Positions 58,595 through 64,000 of a stretch of 64,000 bases of DNA are shown piece after piece. Under the pieces are notes generated by a model. The model was not told the origin of the DNA. It saw only the letters and a list, made by a program, of their open reading frames with translations, and ran no database searches. This DNA is from Vandiemenella viatica. Taxonomy: Eukaryota > Arthropoda > Insecta > Orthoptera > Morabidae. The first letter of the stretch is position 1. Each line of letters begins with the position of its first letter. Both the position numbers and the translations under genes were made by a program. Location of the stretch: assembly GCA_031002005.1 (NCBI GenBank), contig CM061921.1, positions 125,456,597 to 125,520,596 on the forward strand, given 5' to 3'.

Positions 58595-60084
58595 TTCACC
58601 CACTACTGGCCAACGGCCTCCAATAGGAGGACGGTAGAGCAGGGAGTGGTTCAGGGCACCCTCTTGCCCTTGGGGCTAAAAACAGCCCCTAAAGGCGGAT
58701 GAATCAGAAATGCTCAAAGACATGGGGATGCAGCAGGCAGCAGTAAACCACTGCATTAAAGACTCAAAGGGTATCCCGAAGACATGTAATCCTCTCAAAT
58801 TACGTATATCATGATGGCTTCTTCTTGGGTAAAATATTCCGGAGGCAAAATAGTCACCCAATCGGATCTACAGGAGGGGTCTGCTCAGTGAGTAGTTATC
58901 AGAGTGGATAGAAACATTCTACGAGTCGGTACAAAGGAAGCAGGGAAGCAATTCTGTCTTTAAGATTAATACTTGATGGGTGGATCAAGAAAAACAAAGA
59001 TACTTTTATGGCATTTGTTGATTTAGAAAAAGCTTTTGATAATGTTTGGTGGCACAAGATGTTCAAAATTTTAAAGAAGTCATGTCTAAAGTATCAAGAT
59101 AGAAGAATACTCTATACACTATATAAGAATCAAGTGGCTATAATAAAAGTAGAGAATCATGAGAGAGAAGCATCAGTTAAAAAGGGTGTGAGACAAGGTT
59201 CTAGTCTATCCCTGTTATTATTCAACTTGTATGTAGAAGAAGCAATAAAGAAAGTCAAAGAAAGGGAGAAAAAAATCAGTATGCTACGATTTGCTGATAG
59301 CGTTGTCTTGTTAGCAGAAAGGGCTGAGGAAATTGAGAAGATACTAAATGGCATGAACAAAATACTGAAGGAAGATTTTGGACTGAATATAAATCAAAGC
59401 AAGACAAAAGTGATGAAATGTAGCGGAAATGATACCAATACTGGTAGATTAAATATAAAAATAGGATTGGATGTAATAGAAGAAGTAAGTGAATTCTGTT
59501 ATTTAGGAAGCAAAATTACAACCGATTGCCGAAGCAGGATTGATGTTAAAAGAAGAATAGCACTAGCAAACAGAGCCTTCATTAAAAAGAGAAACCTTTT
59601 AGTTTCAAATATTGATCTAGGAATTAGAAGAGCTTTTTAAAACTCTATGTGTGGAGCACAGCACTTTATGGTGGTGAAACATGGACTTTAGGAATACCGG
59701 AAGGAAAGAAAATTGACGCATTTGAAATGTGGTGCTACAGAAGAATGAAATAATTAAATGGACTGACAAAGTAGGAAATGAACGAGTTTTGGAAATGATG
59801 GGTGAGGAAAGAAGTTTGTAGAAGAAGCTTACAGAAAGAAGAGACAGGCTGGTAGGTCATCTTTGGAGACATGCTGGAGTGGTTAATTTGCTGGTGGAGG
59901 GAACAATCGAGGGTAAGAACTGTAGAGGAAGACATAGATTAGAATATATGAAGCAGATAATTGAGGACGTGGGTTGTAAGTGGTATGTAGAGATGAAGAG
60001 GTTAGCACAGGATAGGAAGGGATGGAGGATTGCATGAAACCAGTCAAAAGACTGAGAACAGCAAAAAAAAAAAAAAAAAAAAAC
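58595..60084 (+). pseudogene. RTE-like LINE, endonuclease deleted, RT active site changed
   Basis: The 5' UTR-like part (58600-58925: 'AGGGCACCCTCTTGCCCTTG'-type sequence) resembles the start of a LINE I know from orthopterans, though 'TTCTACGAGTCGG' at 58917 is followed almost directly by the RT. The open frame at 59008-59640 begins at 'MAFVDLEKAFDNVWW' and has 'KKGVRQGSSLSLLLFNLYVE' and 'LRFADSVVLL', where the catalytic FADD is FADS. The C-terminus continues in broken frames and the element ends in a 22-bp poly-A (60063-60084). It therefore lacks the endonuclease and a key aspartate. Confidence 0.85.
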
Positions 60085-60984
60085 ATGTTTTTAGATCATC
60101 AAATCCGAATTTGACCTGTTCACATTTTTTTGTCAAATTACGTAAATGCCTGTATTCTGTGTGTTCATTATTAGAAGTTGGGCTTAGGACTGTGCGAATA
60201 TTTTTATATATCTAGAATGGCTTCATTTTGTGTCAGAAACTCGTTGTGACCATAATATCCTCAAATTGTGTTGCCAAAGATGACAATATTTAAGAGGCCA
60301 TGTTATATCTTGCAGTATTAGAACTGGAGACCCTTTGATCTTTGAGTAGACAACTTAGTCATAGCTGTAAATCTCCTTACATTTGGAGCGTTAAATCTTT
60401 TTGAGATTAGGAAAAAAAATCATAATGTTTTTGACTGCCAGTGTATCTTGTTTCTGATCGTTACACAAACTGTTGTGATTACTTGGGGAAGGAGCGTTTT
60501 TCATATGAAATTTCCATGGCTTCAGTGTAACATTTAGACTAAACGCCCATAGATGAAGGATACAATCAGATTTGCACAAATCAATGCAATGCAGGCAAAC
60601 AGTCTGTGAGTAAAACAACCTTGTTGTGCAATATGACTGGGATGTAATCTGCATGCAAGATCCTTATTTCAAAAGGAGAAAAATAGCACATTTGCTAGTA
60701 TATTTACTTACCCTAAACGTATGGCATGAATCATTATACTAAAGAAAGAACTAACTATAACCAAAATATCACAGCATTTTGCTGAGCACATACTGTGTGT
60801 GGAAATCGATACCGAGTGGTGTAGTGTTACTGTAGTCTTGGTGTATTGCCAGTATAAAGACCGTATAGATGCTTATCTAAAAAAAAAAATAGAAAAGTTT
60901 TCACTGAATTTGTAGGTCACAAGATAATTATAATAGCAGATATAAATATGTGGCCCCCACTCTGAAACAGTGATGAATACATGC
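60085..60984. other. No recognisable gene
   Basis: AT-rich flank between two LINEs. The minus frame at 60391-60654 has no motif. Confidence 0.4.
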
Positions 60985-63900
60985 GAAATGTTGGAGGAAC
61001 TGTTATTTATTTATTTTTATTTATTCATTTATCTATCTTATTTCATGGATCCCTGCTGAGGAATGACCTCTGGGATGTGAAACATGTCATGGTTAATACA
61101 CATAGATACAACATGAGTCATAATCATAGTGAAAAGAATCAAATAAAGAGAATAAAAATAAACATTAATTTTTTATAATTGAGTTTTGCAGAAGGTCTTA
61201 TTGAATACAATTAAATATTTTGTTCAAATTCTTGAATGGAGTAGGAGTTGCCAATAAGATAATTTCTCAGTTTTTCATAAAATATCTCTTTATTATCTGC
61301 ACACTGTTTTATACTCTTGGGAAGTTTATTAAACACTATATCCCAGAGTAATTAACTTCTCTTCGTACTAATGACAGATATGTTCGTGTTTTTTGCAAGT
61401 TATTTCTGTTTCTTGTATTGAAATTGTGTACCTGTGAATTAGATATAAACAGGTTAAAATGATCTATGACAAAGTACATGGAGAATGTATTACTGAGAAG
61501 TCATTGTAAGAATATTGAGTTTTTTAAAAGTTGTCTGCAAGAAGTTGTTGGTTTCACCCTACACAGCATCCTTATAGCTTTTTTCTGTGCTATGAAAACT
61601 TTTTTTACTTTGTGAAGAGTTTCCCCAAAAAATTATGCCACACTGAATGGAAATATGAGGAGTACACCTTTTTCATTAATTCTAGATCTGCTGTTAGAGA
61701 AATTGTTCGTATTGCAAAGGTGGCACTACTTAACCTCTTCAGTAGTAAAGTGATATGTTCGTGCCAACAGTGTTTCTCATCTATTTTAATACCAAGGAAT
61801 TTTATACTCTTTGTTTCTAAGATTGTGTTATTTTTATAGCTTACTTCTAAATCCGGCTGTGCATAATTTTTTGTTTTAAACCTAATATAATGTGGGTTTT
61901 TTTTTTCAAAATTTAATTTGAATGAATTTGCCTTAAACCAATTTGCTACTTCACCAAGTACTTCATTTATATTAAGTTCTAGATTGCTGTGTGGCGTTTT
62001 TCTTGCAGTCTGGTTAGTGTCATCTGCAAATAAAACACTTGTAACTAGATAAGTTTCCAGGAAGGTCGTTGATGTACAACAAAAAGAGGAGGGGTCCTAG
62101 GACAGAAACTTGTGGAATTCTGTGTTTTATTTTCTCCCAGTCTGATGAAGCATCTTTACTTATTTTAGAATCAAAACTGGAAACTTTTTGTATTTGACTT
62201 TCTATTTATGATTTAAACCATTTACCTGTGGTTCCATAAATATCATAGTATTCCATTTTTCAAAAGTAATTCATAATTTACACAGTCAAATGCTTTTGCA
62301 AGATCACAAAGTATTCTTACAGGGCTCATTTTATTATTCAGTTCCTCAAATGTGTTATTTAAAAATGAATATATAGATGATCCTTTTTGGAACCCAAATT
62401 GTGATTTAGTGAGGATATTATTTTGTTTAACAAAGTTTTATTACTCTACAGTACATGACTTTTTCAAAAATCTTTGAGAATCCTGAAAGTATTGAAAGGG
62501 GATGATAGTTATCTACACATATTGCTTCTCCTTTTTTAAACAACGGTTTTACTACTGCATATTTTAGTCTATTTGGAAACACGCCTTGCATTAAGGATTC
62601 ATTACAAATGTGGGAAAGTACACGACTGATACAATCTGAACATCCTTTCAGTAATTTGCTTGAAAAATTGTCATAGCTGGAGTAATTTTTAGGTTTTAAT
62701 TGTTTCATGAGTTTCTTTATTTCTGAGACAGTTACTGGTGGCAATTGCATTTCTACAAATTTATTTGGGAAAGCAGTCTGAAGAAGCCTTAGGGCATTAG
62801 GTAAGGATTGCTTTTGTATGCCTCATTTCTCTAAAACTGAAGTAAAATGTTTGTTAAATATTTCACAAACTTCCCCTACTTGACTATAAACAACAGATAC
62901 ATTTTTTCTATTTTTATGTCTGTACAGTGATTTACTGATTTTCCTGTTTCAGTTTTTATTATATTCCATACAGTTTTCTTCTTATTGCCTAAATTCTCTA
63001 TTTCTCTGATATATACCTTTTTTTGGCTTTTCTTATTACATTTCTTAGTATTTTATAATGAGCTTTTAGTGTATAGTTATCTGATTATCTTTCTTTTAAG
63101 TACAGGTCCCTTTTTGTTTTACAAGATACTCTAATATACTTTGTTATCCATCCCTTACCCAGTTCACTGTTTGGAGTATTGACAACTTTCCCCCCCCCCC
63201 CCTTTTTTTGAAACTTCCTTCGAAAAGTGTTAGAAATATATTAAGAAAGGAATCAAATTTTTCATTAACACCCTGTGGCGGTTCGAATCCCCGTCTGGGC
63301 ATCCAGATTTGGGTTTTCCATGGTTTCCCCCAAATCACTCCAGGTGAATGCCGGGATGCTTCCTTCAAAATGCCATGGCAGAATTCCTTCCCATTCCTTG
63401 CCCCCCCCCCCTCCCATTCTTTCCCGTCTCTAAAGACCTCGCTGTTAAGAGACGTTAAGCAGTTAATAAAACAACACCCTGTGTGTTGTACACTTCTGAC
63501 CATTGTTCATTATTTAAGGAATCTATGAACTGTTTTATATTGTTTTCATTAATATTTCTTCTATATACCCAGGTTTTCGCTATCTGTTTAATAGTGTTTC
63601 TGGACTTGATAAATAACAGCTGGGCATCACGACCTGAGATATCATTTATTACTTGAAGTATGTTGTTATTACTGTACTGAGAAATATCCATAAAAAAATA
63701 ATCAATTGCAGTCCTTCTATTATTTTATGTTCTTGTAGGGAAATTTACAAGTGTCATTAAGTTAAAAGACATCATAAAAGCTTCCATATCTAGCCTCTCA
63801 TTGCTGTGATTAAGAAAGCAACATTAAAATCTCCACATAAAATTATTTGTTTGTTAATTGTGAAACATAGGAACAAAGACTCTAACTGAGAAAAAACAGT

Positions 63901-64000
63901 CTAAAATTTCCTGAGGGGGCCCTGTAAATTGCTATTACAATGAGTTCCTTCTTACCATATTCTAGTTTTGTAACACAGCATTCAAAGTGTTGTTCTATAC
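60985..64000 (-). pseudogene. LINE with endonuclease and RT, runs off the window
   Basis: It reads leftwards. The endonuclease lies at 64000-63690 ('LCGDFNVAFLNHSNERL', 'NNRRTAIDYFFMD'). The linker at 63691-63490 ('WVYRRNINENNIKQFIDSLN') is split by a SINE and continues at 63277-63200. The RT starts in the open frame at 62750-62427: 'KKLMKQLKPKNYSSYDNFSS', 'GVFPNRLKYAVVKPLFKKGE' and 'YHPLSILSGFSKIFEKVMY'. Later palm motifs are badly decayed (62400-62040) and the C-terminal region ends near 61250. An AT-rich simple tail (ATTT units, 60998-61035) marks the 3' end. Confidence 0.85.
63278..63472 (+). mobile_element. 5'-truncated SINE, type A, inside the LINE
   Basis: It starts in the head just before the B box ('GCGGTTCGAATCCCC') and has a nearly unmutated body and the tail 'GACCTCGCTGTTAAGAGACG'. 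It is flanked by the 11-bp direct repeat AACACCCTGTG (63267-63277 and 63473-63483). The little divergence from the 6222-6450 copy suggests a young insertion. Confidence 0.95.

Overview
This is a eukaryotic, AT-rich, intron-and-transposon window, most likely from a polyneopteran insect (orthopteroid type). The evidence is an insect-like SLC35E3 gene with GT-AG introns, a tRNA-headed SINE present in about 14 copies, and Tc1, RTE-like LINE, Penelope and P/THAP elements of a kind I associate with large orthopteroid genomes. The species cannot be fixed from the sequence. No rRNA, true tRNA gene, CRISPR or bacterial-type operon is present.

The only confident host gene is part of an SLC35E3-like transporter on the + strand. 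It has exons at 19921-20073, 20164-20246 and 31793-31931, with a doubtful last exon at 32105-32134. Its 5' exons were not found and probably lie left of the window. The intron 20247-31792 is 11.5 kb of inserted DNA.

The main discovery candidate sits in that intron, antisense to the gene: an endogenous circular Rep-encoding ssDNA (CRESS-type) viral genome at about 26151-28925. It has a Rep with HUH endonuclease and SF3 helicase motifs broken by one in-frame stop. An Arg-rich capsid N-terminus overlaps the Rep 3' end. A second capsid-like piece lies at the opposite end. That layout is expected if a circular genome was opened inside its capsid gene. Its flanks are a decayed Ty3-like pol (itself split by a mariner-like element) and a 5'-truncated LINE.

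Layout: 0.8-3.1 kb, hAT (ZMYM1/DUF4371-like) remnant; 3.1-4.75 kb, Tc1 element with a SINE inside; 6.2-7.7 kb, SINE and a second, internally deleted Tc1; 9.7-12 kb, P-element/THAP9-like remnant split by a SINE; 12.2-19.5 kb, three LINE remnants and a pogo/Tigger-type deletion derivative; 19.9-31.9 kb, the SLC35E3-like gene; 32.8-33.7 kb, a long inverted repeat with tRNA-like arms; 35.3-35.9 kb, LINE tail; 36.2-40.7 kb, two Penelope-like elements head to head, one split by a BED-finger hAT; 44.3-46.2 kb, another Penelope family; 46.5-48.5 kb, a non-autonomous hAT holding a second tRNA-like inverted repeat; 48.9-56.5 kb, a complete Ty3/Gypsy element with two 578-bp LTRs; 58.6-60.1 kb, an RTE-like LINE; 61-64 kb, a LINE on the minus strand running off the window, with a SINE in it.

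Almost every coding stretch other than the host exons is a broken transposon gene. Nesting gives relative ages: SINEs entered Tc1, P, LINE, Penelope and hAT copies; a hAT entered a Penelope copy; a mariner entered a Ty3 remnant.
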